A stretch of 45,337 nt of DNA from an uncultured Lachnospiraceae bacterium. Its GTDB lineage: Bacteria > Bacillota > Clostridia > Lachnospirales > Lachnospiraceae. Numbering within the stretch: the stretch's first letter is position 1; each line of letters opens with the position of its first letter. Location: assembly GCA_947650005.1 (NCBI GenBank), contig CANSTU010000019.1:1-45337 (forward strand), written 5' to 3'. A program made the position numbers and the translations under genes. The notes under the pieces are model-generated. The model ran no database searches. It had not been told where the DNA came from and saw nothing but the letters and a program-made list of their open reading frames with translations. Positions 1 through 8,750 of this stretch are shown in pieces.

Positions 1-80
1 CATTGCCTGCGGCATACGGGGGATGGGGTCAGCAAGGATGCCTCAAAGCTATAGCCCTATCTGCTTATGGAATGTATCTT

Positions 81-959
81 TTATACTTCTGGGGAATGGA
101 GGTATTGCCTCGCAAAATCCACAAATGATCTAACCGCAGGGGGCATGATTTGACTTTTCTTCCAGGCCAGCACCGTGGAGCTTTCCAATTGGGGAGAAAG
201 GGGAATATAACGCATTCCTTCGTAGCAGCAGTCCAGTTTCAAGCTAAGAAGGAATCCAATCCCCTGCCTGCTAAGCTGGGCCATATTGTAGGGAAGATTT
301 CCGTTGGCCGCAATGTGGATCTGGTCAGCGTATTGACCGAACCAGTGGATGATTTCTTTTTTGACCAGGTCTCGGCGGGTAAAGATCAGCGTTTTTCCGG
401 CCAAATCGCCCGGCGTTATGGAATCCTTGGATGCGAGTTCGCTTTGTTCACAGGCCAGGATACCCCATTCCTCCTTGAGGGGACTACGGATAAACTCATA
501 TTTGCTCACATCCACCGGTTCTAGCAGGAAGCCTATATCCAGGAGGCCTCTCTCAATGCGTTCCTTGATATGATCGGAATTCCCGCTGTATAGGTGAAAG
601 GTGACAGCGGGATGCTGGTCGCGGAAGGCGGCAAGGATTTGGGCCAGTAAACGGCTGTTTTGATATTCGCCGCTTCCAATGGCGATTTCACCGTTTAAAA
701 CTTCTTCCTGGGAAAGCTCCTGTTTGGTTTTCTCGGCCAAGGCGATCAACTCCTGGGCCCGTCGCTTGAGAAGCATACCGTGTTGCGTGAGCAGGATGCG
801 GTGCTTGCTTCTCATAAATAGCTTGACGCCGAGCTCCTCCTCCAACTGCATAAGCTGGCGGGAAAGGGTGGGCTGAGTGATGTGAAGCAGCGCTGCAGCC
901 CGGGTGATGTTTTCCTCCTGGGCGACGATCAGAAAATAGTTTAAGATGCGAATATCCAT
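81..959 (-). CDS. LysR-family transcriptional regulator
   Basis: A 292-residue protein of normal LysR length. Residues 1-60 form the winged helix-turn-helix (start MDIRILNYFLIVAQEENIT, then a recognition region around ITQPTLSRQLMQLEEELG), and residues about 90-290 resemble the periplasmic-binding-like effector domain. It should bind upstream DNA and respond to a small molecule that cannot be named from sequence. The ATG has a GGAGG-type ribosome site just upstream on the minus strand. It is divergent from the Fe-S aldo/keto reductase at 1165, the usual LysR-target arrangement, so that gene or the galactose genes behind it are likely targets. This is inference. The family call is firm. Confidence 0.93.
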   Translation of the reverse strand: MDIRILNYFLIVAQEENITRAAALLHITQPTLSRQLMQLEEELGVKLFMRSKHRILLTQHGMLLKRRAQELIALAEKTKQELSQEEVLNGEIAIGSGEYQNSRLLAQILAAFRDQHPAVTFHLYSGNSDHIKERIERGLLDIGFLLEPVDVSKYEFIRSPLKEEWGILACEQSELASKDSITPGDLAGKTLIFTRRDLVKKEIIHWFGQYADQIHIAANGNLPYNMAQLSRQGIGFLLSLKLDCCYEGMRYIPLSPQLESSTVLAWKKSQIMPPAVRSFVDFARQYLHSPEV

Positions 960-995
960 GGGGCAGCCTCCTTGCTTCCTGCCGGTTTACTCCCG

Positions 996-1014
996 ACCCT
1001 TGTCTATATAGGGT
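996..1014. promoter_or_regulatory. Dyad in the LysR/aldo-keto reductase divergent region
   Basis: ACCCT and AGGGT half-sites are separated by nine bases in the 205-bp divergent intergenic region. A minus-strand TATAAT-like box overlaps its right edge at 1016-1021. Interrupted dyads of this size are typical LysR-type binding sites, so autoregulation is plausible. The assignment is inference from position and symmetry only. Confidence 0.3.
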
Positions 1015-1164
1015 TATTATAAGGCAAAAGGTCAACAGAAGAAATAGGATCAAAGAAGAAAAGCGGTGGTAATTCTGCCAAGAATCATTTATAATGAAAA
1101 AGAAGACATCCAATAAAGGGTTGTCCCCCAGGATGAACAAGATGCGACAGGAGGAGTATGGCAA

Positions 1165-2298
1165 ATGGAAAAAAGAAGATTGGAAAAGCTCGGAATTGAA
1201 ACTTCCCTTCTGGGATTCGGATGTATGCGTTTTCCTACCACAGCAGAGGGAAAGATTGACGAGCCGGAAGCGGAGCGGATGGTGGATAAGGCCATCGCAG
1301 CAGGGGTGAACTATATCGACACCGCCTACCCCTATCATAACGGGGAGAGCGAGCCTGTCGTGGGAAGGATCCTGAAGAAATACCCCAGGGATTCCTTCTA
1401 TCTGGCGACCAAACTTCCCGTATGGCTTGTGAAAAATACACAGGATGCGGAAAGGATTTTCCAGGAACAGCTGGAAAGGCTGCAGACGGATCACATCGAT
1501 TTCTATCTGCTGCATGCCATGAATAAAGAAAAATGGGATAGTATGAAAGAGCTGGGCGTGGTGGAATACTGCGAGAAGCTGAAGGAAGAGGGGAAAATCA
1601 AGTATCTGGGCTTTTCGTTCCACGATGATTATGAGGTGTTCGAGGAGATCATCCGTTACCGTGACTGGGATTTCTGCCAGATTCAATACAATTATATGGA
1701 TACAGAGGAACAGGCCGGGGACAAGGGTTATGCGCTGGCGGAGAGCCTGGGAATTCCCCTTGTGATCATGGAGCCCATAAAGGGAGGGAGCTTGGCTGGG
1801 TTTTCCGAAGATATCAATGAGAAATTCCGTGCGTTGGATTCCGACAGAAGCATTGCGTCCTTTGCGCTGCGCTGGGTGGGAGGCCATCCCGGGGTGAATG
1901 TGATCCTGAGCGGCATGAGCACCATGGAGCAGGTGGAAGATAATCTGAAGACCTTTGTGGATTTCTCGCCTTTGAGTGAAGCGGAAGATAACGGAATAAA
2001 GGAAATCGTGAAGGAACTGCGCTCCCGGGTGCAGAATGGCTGTACAGGCTGCCGGTATTGTATGCCTTGTCCGGCGGGCGTGAATATACCGGGTAATTTC
2101 AAAACCTGGAATAACTATCATATGTACCGTACATACAGCCATGTGAAGTGGGCTTGGGAGAATGAGATGAAGGAAGAGGAGCAGGCAAAGAACTGTGTGA
2201 AGTGTGGGAAATGTGAAGGCCTGTGTCCGCAGAAGCTTCCGATCCGGGATCATTTGGTGAGAGTGCAGAAGGATCTGGACGGGCGGATCTATCAATAA
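1165..2298 (+). CDS. Aldo/keto reductase with C-terminal 4Fe-4S cluster domain
   Basis: A 377-residue protein. Residues 1-270 are an aldo/keto reductase barrel with the catalytic set visible as Asp52, Tyr55 (IDTAYPYHNG) and Lys83 (YLATKLPV). Residues 290-370 carry two ferredoxin-like cysteine groups, CTGCRYCMPC and CVKCGKCEGLC, matching the clostridial 'aldo/keto reductase, 4Fe-4S binding' family. These cytoplasmic enzymes are presumed NAD(P)H oxidoreductases; the physiological substrate is generally unknown. The start at 1165 follows AGGAGGAG at good spacing. It lies 77 bp upstream of galK on the same strand and may be cotranscribed. The LysR gene is divergent. A link to galactose metabolism is only positional. 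Confidence 0.93.
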   Translation: MEKRRLEKLGIETSLLGFGCMRFPTTAEGKIDEPEAERMVDKAIAAGVNYIDTAYPYHNGESEPVVGRILKKYPRDSFYLATKLPVWLVKNTQDAERIFQEQLERLQTDHIDFYLLHAMNKEKWDSMKELGVVEYCEKLKEEGKIKYLGFSFHDDYEVFEEIIRYRDWDFCQIQYNYMDTEEQAGDKGYALAESLGIPLVIMEPIKGGSLAGFSEDINEKFRALDSDRSIASFALRWVGGHPGVNVILSGMSTMEQVEDNLKTFVDFSPLSEAEDNGIKEIVKELRSRVQNGCTGCRYCMPCPAGVNIPGNFKTWNNYHMYRTYSHVKWAWENEMKEEEQAKNCVKCGKCEGLCPQKLPIRDHLVRVQKDLDGRIYQ

Positions 2299-2346
2299 GG
2301 AGAGCCGGCGGCGGTCAGGTAGCCGTACAGGCCGCAGGAAAAGGGC

Positions 2347-2368
2347 GCCCGCAGAAGCGGGCAGGAGG
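2347..2368 (+). repeat. hpA hairpin plus Shine-Dalgarno in front of galK
   Basis: GCCCGC and GCGGGC form a perfect 6-bp stem with loop AGAA (2347-2362), followed directly by AGGAGG (2363-2368) and the galK ATG at 2376. This is one of many cases in the window where a GC-rich hairpin abuts the ribosome-binding site. Confidence 0.7.
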
Positions 2369-2375
2369 TATGGGC

Positions 2376-3539
2376 ATGAAAGAAAAAATTCTGCAGAAAT
2401 TCGGAGAAGTGTTTGGAGGGGATACGGGGGCGGCGGTCTATTTCGCTCCGGGCCGTGTGAACCTGATCGGAGAGCATACGGACTATAATGGAGGGCATGT
2501 GTTTCCCTGCGCGTTGACGATAGGTACCTATGGAGTGGCCAGACAGAGAGCGGATCGGAAACTGCGCTTTTTCTCCATGAATTTTGAACATCTGGGCGTG
2601 CTGGAAAGCAGCCTGGACGAGCTGAAGCCAGATAAGGCGGCGGGCTGGACCAATTATCCAAAGGGTGTGCTGTGGGCTTTTGAGGAGAAAGGATTTGAGA
2701 TCCCCTATGGCATGGATCTGCTTCTGTACGGAAATATTCCCAACGGCTCCGGGCTTTCTTCCTCTGCATCCGTAGAGGTGCTTACCGGCTTCATTTTGCG
2801 TGACATGTTCGGTTTTTCTGTGACAAATCAGGATCTAGCGTTGATCGGACAGTTTTCGGAGAATCGGTTTAATGGAGTGAACTGCGGAATCATGGACCAG
2901 TTTGCAATCGCCATGGGAAAGGAAAATCATGCGATTTTCCTAGATACGGCGGATCTGAAGTTTGAATATGCGCCTATTCGTCTGGAAGGGGCGAAGATCG
3001 TCATTGCCTGCAGCAACAAGAAAAGAGGGCTGGGCGATTCTAAATACAATGAGAGAAGGAGCGAATGTGAAACCGCATTGGCCGAGCTCCAGGAGGTTGT
3101 GGGGATTCATTCCCTGGGCGATCTGACGGAGGAGCAATTTGAACAATATAAGTCGGCTATTAAAGACGATGTGCGAAAGAAACGGGCGAAACATGCGGTG
3201 TATGAGAATCAGCGTACCATGCAGGCTGTGGAAGCGTTGAAGGCTGCCGATATTGCGAAGTTCGGACAATTGATGAACGATTCCCACGTATCCCTGCGGG
3301 ACGATTATGAGGTGACCGGGGCTGAATTGGATGCTCTGGTGGAAGCTGCGTGGGAGGTTGACGGGGTAATCGGCTCCCGTATGACCGGAGCAGGCTTTGG
3401 CGGATGTACGGTAAGTATTGTGAGAACGGATGCCATCGATGGCTTTATTGAAAAGGTTGGAGCACAATATCTCAAAAAGATCGGTTATGCCGCCGACTTC
3501 TACGTGGTAGAGATCGGAGACGGGCCGCGGGCGATCTAA
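2376..3539 (+). CDS. galK: Galactokinase
   Basis: GHMP-family kinase of 387 residues, the normal GalK length, phosphorylating alpha-D-galactose at O1 with ATP in the Leloir pathway. Residues 23-41 carry the galactokinase signature (APGRVNLIGEHTDYNGG). The ATP loop is PNGSGLSSSASVEV near residue 125, and the third GHMP motif is GSRMTGAGFGGCTVSIV near the C-terminus. The ATG at 2376 lies seven bases after AGGAGG. A second ATG at 2370 is too close to that site, and longer open-frame extensions upstream lack a ribosome site and family similarity. galT follows after a 149-bp gap containing an inverted repeat and a hairpin. Confidence 0.97.
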   Translation: MKEKILQKFGEVFGGDTGAAVYFAPGRVNLIGEHTDYNGGHVFPCALTIGTYGVARQRADRKLRFFSMNFEHLGVLESSLDELKPDKAAGWTNYPKGVLWAFEEKGFEIPYGMDLLLYGNIPNGSGLSSSASVEVLTGFILRDMFGFSVTNQDLALIGQFSENRFNGVNCGIMDQFAIAMGKENHAIFLDTADLKFEYAPIRLEGAKIVIACSNKKRGLGDSKYNERRSECETALAELQEVVGIHSLGDLTEEQFEQYKSAIKDDVRKKRAKHAVYENQRTMQAVEALKAADIAKFGQLMNDSHVSLRDDYEVTGAELDALVEAAWEVDGVIGSRMTGAGFGGCTVSIVRTDAIDGFIEKVGAQYLKKIGYAADFYVVEIGDGPRAI

Positions 3540-3564
3540 TATCGCAGGGACTGTTGCAATATAT

Positions 3565-3628
3565 GGCAGTATCCCCATATAGAGTTATGCCTTTTTGATG
3601 GCGCGCTGTATCTTATGGGAATACTGCC
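3565..3628. repeat. Inverted repeat between galK and galT
   Basis: Arms at 3565-3579 (GGCAGTATCCCCATA) and 3614-3628 (TATGGGAATACTGCC) are complementary at 14 of 15 positions around a 34-base centre, with weaker pairing outside toward TTGCAA/TTGCAA-like ends. There is no T-run, so it does not look like an intrinsic terminator. It may shape the galK-galT transcript or be a relic of a small mobile element. Confidence 0.55.
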
Positions 3629-3657
3629 GTAATGCAATAGTTTCCTTGCGTTGGAAA

Positions 3658-3685
3658 GCCGCTGTCTGGCGGCAGAATGAGAGGG
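3658..3685 (+). repeat. hpA hairpin plus Shine-Dalgarno in front of galT
   Basis: GCCGC (3658-3662) and GCGGC (3669-3673) pair across a 6-base loop. They are followed by AGAATGAGAGGG and the galT ATG at 3689. The hairpin and the AGAATGAGAGG tail recur in front of the DUF3795 gene at 9785-9811. Confidence 0.6.
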
Positions 3686-3688
3686 AAA

Positions 3689-5212
3689 ATGATTCAGGAT
3701 AATATCAAAGAACTGGTGCGGTATGGACTTGTGACTGGGCTGGTGGAGCCGGAGGATGCGGTCTATACGGCCAATCGGCTTCTGGAAGTTTTCGGACTGT
3801 ACGAGATGGCAGGGGAGATTCCTGTTTCGGCGGAGGACGGCAGGGAGGAAGAACTTGTGGGCCAGCTGGAAGGCATCCTGAAGGAAATGCTGGATTACGC
3901 TGCGGAGAATGGCCTGTTGGAAAACGACAGCGTGGTTTACCGGGATCTGTTCGATACGAAAATTATGAGCATCCTGGTGGCACGCCCCAGTGAAATCATC
4001 CGGAAATTCCAGGAAGAATATGCGAAATCACCGGAGGATGCAACAAAATATTTTTATAAATTCAGCCAGGATACAGACTATATCAGGCGTTATCGGGTGG
4101 GCAGGGATCAGAAGTGGATTGCCCACACCAAATACGGAGATCTGGATATTACCATCAACCTTTCCAAGCCGGAAAAGGATCCCAAGGCGATTGCGGCGGC
4201 CAGAAATGCAAAACAGAGCGCCTATCCCAAGTGTCAGCTGTGTATGGAGAATGAGGGATATGCGGGACGGGTGAACCATCCTGCCAGGCAGAATCATAGG
4301 ATCATCCCGATCACGATCAATGGAGGGAAATGGGGATTCCAGTATTCACCCTATGTGTACTATAATGAACACTGTATCGTGTTCAATTCCCAGCATATTC
4401 CCATGAAGATCGAACATGACACCTTTGTGAAGCTGTTCGATTTCGTGAAGCTGTTCCCCCATTACATGCTGGGCTCCAATGCGGATCTTCCCATTGTGGG
4501 CGGCTCGATTTTGAGCCACGATCATTTCCAGGGAGGCCATTATGAGTTTCCTATGGCCAAAGCGGAGGTGGAGAGGCGCTTTACGGTGAAGGGTTTCGAG
4601 GATGTCCAGGCAGGGGTGGTATGCTGGCCTATGTCAGTGATTCGCCTTTCGGGTCCGGACAGCGACAGGCTGATCGCCTTGGCTGATCTGATTTTGGAGA
4701 AATGGCGGGGGTATACGGATGAGGCGGCCTTTGTATTTGCTGAGACAGATGGAGAACCCCACAATACAATAACTCCTATTGCAAGGAAACGGGGAGAGAA
4801 TTTTGAACTGGATTTGGTGCTGCGCAACAACATTACCACGCAGGAGCATCCGCTCGGTGTCTATCATCCCCATGCGAAGCTCCATCATATCAAGAAGGAG
4901 AATATCGGCCTGATTGAGGTGATGGGCCTGGCGGTACTGCCTTCCCGCCTGGACAATGAGATGGCCGCGCTGGAAAAGGCTCTTCTAGAGGGAACGGATA
5001 TCCGGCAGGATGAGGTGCTGGGAAAACATGCGGACTGGGTGGAGGAATTCCTTCCTAAATATGAAACGGTAAATTCTCAGAACATCCATGGGATCATTCA
5101 GACAGAGATCGGACAGGTGTTTATGGAGGTGCTGGAGGACGCCGGAGTCTACAAAAGAACGGCAGAAGGACAGGAAGGTTTTGACCGGTTTTTGACAGCG
5201 TTGAGTCTGTAA
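3689..5212 (+). CDS. galT: UDP-glucose--hexose-1-phosphate uridylyltransferase (type 2)
   Basis: A 507-residue protein matching the long Firmicutes GalT family, which is distinct from the ~350-residue E. coli type. It exchanges UMP between UDP-glucose and galactose-1-phosphate in the Leloir pathway. Visible family stretches are FNSQHIPMKIEHDTFVKLF, the histidine-rich active-site region SILSHDHFQGGHYEF, and GVYHPHAKLHHIKKENIGL. The ATG at 3689 follows GAGAGGG at a short spacing. An in-frame ATG at 3677 would add four residues but sits inside that ribosome site. It follows galK and ends just before a strong terminator. No galE or mutarotase is present in the window. Confidence 0.95.
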   Translation: MIQDNIKELVRYGLVTGLVEPEDAVYTANRLLEVFGLYEMAGEIPVSAEDGREEELVGQLEGILKEMLDYAAENGLLENDSVVYRDLFDTKIMSILVARPSEIIRKFQEEYAKSPEDATKYFYKFSQDTDYIRRYRVGRDQKWIAHTKYGDLDITINLSKPEKDPKAIAAARNAKQSAYPKCQLCMENEGYAGRVNHPARQNHRIIPITINGGKWGFQYSPYVYYNEHCIVFNSQHIPMKIEHDTFVKLFDFVKLFPHYMLGSNADLPIVGGSILSHDHFQGGHYEFPMAKAEVERRFTVKGFEDVQAGVVCWPMSVIRLSGPDSDRLIALADLILEKWRGYTDEAAFVFAETDGEPHNTITPIARKRGENFELDLVLRNNITTQEHPLGVYHPHAKLHHIKKENIGLIEVMGLAVLPSRLDNEMAALEKALLEGTDIRQDEVLGKHADWVEEFLPKYETVNSQNIHGIIQTEIGQVFMEVLEDAGVYKRTAEGQEGFDRFLTALSL

Positions 5213-5231
5213 AAAGATAGAAGATGTTATT

Positions 5232-5283
5232 TGGGCCTGAGGATATTGACGGTTGACTTGGCGGTATCCTTAGGCCCTTTTTT
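5232..5283 (+). terminator. Rho-independent terminator after galT
   Basis: GGGCCTGAGGATAT (5232-5245) pairs with GTATCCTTAGGCCC (5263-5276) and a T-run follows directly to 5283. It closes the galK-galT transcript. Confidence 0.9.
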
Positions 5284-5424
5284 ACACTCACTTTAAATCT
5301 TTCCTGCCTTGATGCCTTCTCGACAGATATATGGATATTCAAACCATCCCCTTGCGATATGCCTGTGTCTATCGTGCAAACCTACAGCGTGCAATTGACA
5401 GATCCTGTAAAAAGGAATATAGTA

Positions 5425-5452
5425 TTTTGTATAAATAAATAGTGTTTATAAT
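5425..5452 (+). promoter_or_regulatory. Candidate promoter for the IclR gene
   Basis: A consensus TATAAT at 5447-5452 lies in an A/T-rich tract, with a weak TTTTGT 16 bases upstream. The 393-bp gap 5213-5605 otherwise holds the galT terminator and no gene I can support. Confidence 0.35.
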
Positions 5453-5605
5453 TGATTAACAAATGTGCTGAGGCCAGACGGCCCAGGGCAGTGCGGAAGA
5501 AATGGGACGCAAGGGGGGAGAGACGGAGAACACAAGAGGATTCAGAAAGGGCAGTGCGGAATAGGGAGAATAGATAGGATGGGAGTATCACAGGAAAAGG
5601 GACTC

Positions 5606-6352
5606 ATGGAAACGGATGTAAAAGTAAAGTCTTTGGTGAAAGCGATTCAGGTATTGGAGTGCTTTACCGCTGAAAAGCCCAGTTTAGGTATTTCCGAAAT
5701 GGCTGGTATACTGGGGTATAATAAAACCACTATCTATAACATCGTTGCGACATTCACAGCTCTAGGATATCTTGTACAGGATCCCGTTACGCAGAAATAC
5801 AGCCTAGGGCTGAAACTGCTTCACTTCGGTTATATTATTAATAGCCGTCTTACGCTGTCAGCAGTGTTGGAGCCGGATTTGCAGAAAATAGCAGATGCGA
5901 CCAAGGAAACGGTCTATTTTGGAATTCCGTATGAAGAGAAGGTGCTTTATTTGGATACAAAAACGCCTGGCGTGCAGTTCCAAAGGCCCATTCTCGGAGA
6001 AAAAGCGCCGATGTACTGTACGGGACTGGGCAAATGCCTGTTGGCTTTTCGGACGGATAGGCGTTTTTCGGACATACCTGATCCGCTTCCGGCATATACG
6101 GAGAATACAATTACGGATAAGACGGAATTGTTAAAGGAACTGGATGAAATCAGGCAGAGGGGTTATGCTGTAGATCATATGGAGCATGAATTTGGGATTT
6201 CCTGTGTGGCTGTTCCGTTGTTCGGGCAGACAAAGGAGATCATTGGAGCCGTCAGTGTGTCAGGCCCGTCCCTGCGTTTTACCGCGCAGACGGTTCCGAA
6301 GCTCTATAGGGTTATGGCAGATATTCTCGAAGAGGTACAATACATCTATTAA
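5606..6352 (+). CDS. IclR-family transcriptional regulator
   Basis: A 248-residue protein. The N-terminal winged helix-turn-helix (about residues 8-70) includes SLVKAIQVLECF, LGISEMAGILGYNKTTIYN and KYSLGLKLLHFG. The C-terminal IclR effector domain (about 80-245) includes TVYFGIPYEEKVLYLD and a typical GISCVAVPLFG segment. IclR proteins usually control nearby sugar or organic-acid catabolism. Here it precedes the L-fucose isomerase gene by 192 bp on the same strand, so control of that gene is a reasonable inference. I chose the ATG at 5606, preceded by AGGAAAAGGG. An in-frame ATG at 5579 would add nine residues. The N-terminal sequence before METDVKVKSL is not family-like. Confidence 0.92.
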   Translation: METDVKVKSLVKAIQVLECFTAEKPSLGISEMAGILGYNKTTIYNIVATFTALGYLVQDPVTQKYSLGLKLLHFGYIINSRLTLSAVLEPDLQKIADATKETVYFGIPYEEKVLYLDTKTPGVQFQRPILGEKAPMYCTGLGKCLLAFRTDRRFSDIPDPLPAYTENTITDKTELLKELDEIRQRGYAVDHMEHEFGISCVAVPLFGQTKEIIGAVSVSGPSLRFTAQTVPKLYRVMADILEEVQYIY

Positions 6353-6448
6353 TGGAGTGAGACGGGAGATGCCGGTTGAATGGGCGGATGGGGAAGGTCC
6401 GTTTCTGCCATCATTTGGGAAGGGCATGCAATGTTTCACGGATGCAAG

Positions 6449-6544
6449 GCCGCCTGCGGCGGCAAAATGGGAACAAGGTTGAAAGAAGGACGCTTTCAAC
6501 CGCTTTGATTGGAGCGCGTGCCGTGCACGCAGATGGGAGAAAAG
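6449..6544 (+). repeat. hpA-hpB-hpA repeat module in front of fucI
   Basis: First hpA is GCCGCC/GGCGGC (6449-6463), followed by AAAATGGGAACAA. hpB is a perfect 9-bp stem GGTTGAAAG/CTTTCAACC (6477-6501), then a GCTTTGATTGGAG linker. Second hpA is GCGTGC/GCACGC (6516-6530), then AGATGGGAG, which serves as the fucI ribosome site. This is a complete, well-paired copy of the repeat family. Confidence 0.8.
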
Positions 6545-8344
6545 ATGGCAGAGAACAGGTACATAGGAAAATATCCGGTAATTGGCATACGGCCGGTGAT
6601 AGACGGCAGGCGCGGCTATCTGGATGTGAGAGGGTCTTTGGAGGAGCAGACCATGAACATGGCGCTGTCAGCCAAGCGTCTTTTTGAAGAGAATATTAGG
6701 TATTCCAACGGGGAACGTGTAACGGTGGTCATTTCCCCCACGACAATTGGGCGCGTGGCAGAGGCGGCGCAGTGTGCGGATTATTTTGAACGAGAGGGCG
6801 TGGCTGTGACGCTGACCGTGACGCCTTGCTGGTGTTATGGAGCGGAAACCATGGATATGTCTGCGCATACCATTAAGGGTGTATGGGGCTTTAACGGGAC
6901 GGAACGACCCGGAGCAGTCTATCTGGCATCCGTTTTAGCGACCCATGCGCAGAAGGGCCTGCCTGCATTCGGTATCTATGGGCATGATGTACAGGAGGCA
7001 GATTCTACGGAAATACCTGCGGATGTGAAGGAGAAGCTTCTTCGGTTTGGCCGTGCAGCTGTTGCGGCTGCGACCATGCATGGGAAATCCTATTTGCAGA
7101 TCGGATCTGTCTGTATGGGAATCGGGGGTTCGATTATTGATCCGGCTTTTATCGAAGAATATCTCGGAATGCGCGTGGAGTCCGTGGATGAGGTGGAGAT
7201 CCTTCGGCGCATGGCTGAAGGGATTTATGATCAGGAGGAATTTGAGAAAGCCTATTGCTGGACAAGAAAGCATTGCAGAGAGGGATTCGACAAAAATCCT
7301 GTGGAAATCCAGAAATCACCCGAGGAAAAGGAAGAGGACTGGAAATTCGTGGTCAAGACCATGTGTATTATTAAAGACTTGATGAACGGCAATACAAATC
7401 TTCCCAAGGGGAATGAGGAAGAAATGTTGGGGCACAATGCCATCGCGGCAGGCTTCCAGGGACAGAGACAGTGGACGGACTATTATCCGAACTGTGATTT
7501 TGCTGAGGCGTTGTTAAATACCACCTTTGACTGGAACGGAGCCAGAGAGCCTTATATTCTGGCTACGGAAAATGATGTGTTAAATGGTTTGGGCATGCTG
7601 TTTCTAAAGCTTTTGACGAACCGTGCACAGATTTTTGCGGATGTGCGTACCTATTGGAGCCCGGAGGCGGTGAAAAAGGCTGCGGGTTATGAGGTGGAGG
7701 GTGTAGCGAAGGAGGCAGGAGGATTTATCCATTTGATTAACTCCGGCGCGGCGTGTCTGGACGCCTGCGGAAGGGCCAAAGACGCAGAGGGAAATGCGGT
7801 GATGAAGCCCTGGTATGAGGTTACGGACGAGGATCAGGCAGCCATGCTGGATGCGACCACTTGGAACGAGGCAGACTTCGGGTATTTCAGGGGAGGAGGA
7901 TATTCCTCCAGATTTGTCACAGATGCACAAATGCCTGTAACTATGATCCGGCTGAATCTGGTGAAGGGATTGGGCCCTATGCTACAGATCGCGGAGGGCT
8001 GGACCGTGAAGCTTCCCGATGAGGTGACAGATATCCTGTGGAAACGGACGGATTATACCTGGCCCTGTACCTGGTTTGCGCCAAGATGCGACGGGAGAGA
8101 AGGCGCGTTCCGGGATGCCTACAGCGTGATGAATAACTGGGGAGCCAACCATGGCGCCATCAGTTACGGGCATATCGGCGCTGACCTGATTACGATGTGC
8201 TCCATGCTTCGTATCCCCGTAAGTATGCACAATGTGCCGGAGGATAAAATCTTCCGTCCTGCGGTATGGAATGCCTTTGGAATGGATAAGGAAGGCCAAG
8301 ACTACAGAGCATGTGCGACATATGGGCCGATGTATAAAGGATAG
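6545..8344 (+). CDS. fucI: L-fucose isomerase
   Basis: A 599-residue protein, normal for FucI, interconverting L-fucose and L-fuculose (often also D-arabinose and D-ribulose) in the cytoplasm with Mn2+. The metal-binding region is clear: [15 protein letters not shown] supplies the glutamate, [16 protein letters not shown] supplies the aspartate, and a histidine lies near the C-terminus in [17 protein letters not shown]. The N-terminus has [21 protein letters not shown]. The start at 6545 is set by GGGAG five bases upstream, provided by the repeat. The IclR regulator is immediately upstream. No fuculokinase, aldolase or fucosidase is in the window, so the rest of the pathway is elsewhere. Confidence 0.95.
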   Translation: MAENRYIGKYPVIGIRPVIDGRRGYLDVRGSLEEQTMNMALSAKRLFEENIRYSNGERVTVVISPTTIGRVAEAAQCADYFEREGVAVTLTVTPCWCYGAETMDMSAHTIKGVWGFNGTERPGAVYLASVLATHAQKGLPAFGIYGHDVQEADSTEIPADVKEKLLRFGRAAVAAATMHGKSYLQIGSVCMGIGGSIIDPAFIEEYLGMRVESVDEVEILRRMAEGIYDQEEFEKAYCWTRKHCREGFDKNPVEIQKSPEEKEEDWKFVVKTMCIIKDLMNGNTNLPKGNEEEMLGHNAIAAGFQGQRQWTDYYPNCDFAEALLNTTFDWNGAREPYILATENDVLNGLGMLFLKLLTNRAQIFADVRTYWSPEAVKKAAGYEVEGVAKEAGGFIHLINSGAACLDACGRAKDAEGNAVMKPWYEVTDEDQAAMLDATTWNEADFGYFRGGGYSSRFVTDAQMPVTMIRLNLVKGLGPMLQIAEGWTVKLPDEVTDILWKRTDYTWPCTWFAPRCDGREGAFRDAYSVMNNWGANHGAISYGHIGADLITMCSMLRIPVSMHNVPEDKIFRPAVWNAFGMDKEGQDYRACATYGPMYKG

Positions 8345-8394
8345 CGGCAAGCATCGCTGTCATGTGCCGGGAGTTATCCGGTTGGAAAGAATGG

Positions 8395-8431
8395 GGCGCA
8401 GGGGAAATTTCCTCCTGCGCCTGGAATTTTT
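8395..8431 (+). terminator. Rho-independent terminator after fucI
   Basis: GGCGCAGG (8395-8402) and CCTGCGCC (8414-8421) form a perfect stem, extended internally by GGAAATTTCC, followed by TGGAATTTTT. Confidence 0.85.
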
Positions 8432-8463
8432 CTAAACATGACAAACAGGTGACGCGTTTGGCA

Positions 8464-8472
8464 TGCTATGAT
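8464..8472 (+). promoter_or_regulatory. Candidate extended -10 promoter for the WYL regulator
   Basis: TGCTATGAT matches the extended -10 form (TG, one base, TATGAT) about 280 bp before the WYL start. No good -35 is visible. If used, the transcript would carry the whole 8498-8750 hairpin array as its leader. The 406-bp gap 8345-8750 holds only this site, the fucI terminator and the array. Confidence 0.4.
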
Positions 8473-8497
8473 AATTTTGTTCAGGAAGACGGGCGCA

Positions 8498-8750
8498 AGG
8501 TTGAAAGAAAACCAACTTCAACCTCTTTGATTTGTCTGCCCGCTAAAGCGGGCAGATGGAAGCAAGATCGAAACTTCGTTTTAATCTCATGAATTGAGCG
8601 CGTGCCTTGCGGGCAGATGGAAGCAAGATCGAAATTTCGTTTTAATCTCATGAATTGAGTGCGTGCTTTGCACGCAGATGGAAGCAAGATCGAAACTTCG
8701 TTTCAATCTCATGAATTGAGTGCGTGCTTTGCACGCAGATGGGAACAAAG
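8498..8750 (+). repeat. Tandem hairpin-repeat array, 61-bp period, in front of the WYL regulator
   Basis: An initial hpB (AGGTTGAA/TTCAACCT, 8498-8524) is followed by four hpA units whose CAGATGG marks fall at 8553, 8614, 8675 and 8736, an exact 61-bp period. The first hpA is a perfect 10-bp stem (TCTGCCCGCT/AGCGGGCAGA). The last two are TGCGTGC/GCACGCA. Between them lie GGAAGCAAGAT, an hpB of the form GAAACTTCGTTTC and the linker ATGAATTGAG. The last copy ends GGGAACAAAG immediately before the WYL ATG. Confidence 0.9.

Noticed and set aside
1-80. Shared ATGGGGTCAGC string with the region near 24551
   Set aside because: Only about eleven bases match, and surrounding sequence and structure differ. 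It is too short to call a repeat.
688-2769. A 693-codon antisense open frame across LysR, the aldo/keto reductase and galK
   Set aside because: It is antisense to two well-supported genes, shares no family features, is rich in His/Pro/Leu/Arg from GC-biased shadow reading and has no ribosome site.
6545-8344. A full L-fucose utilisation operon
   Set aside because: Only the isomerase and a possible IclR regulator are present. A terminator follows and no kinase, aldolase or fucosidase is found in the window.
8498-8750. CRISPR-like tandem array
   Set aside because: The whole 61-bp unit repeats and there are no unique spacers. Units contain two hairpins and a ribosome site, and no cas genes are in the window. 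The same applies to 30331-30540.
8498-8750. A known metabolite riboswitch or T-box in the hairpin leaders
   Set aside because: I see no T-box motif, no specifier or antiterminator arrangement and no conserved core of a riboswitch class I can recognise. Rfam should still be searched.
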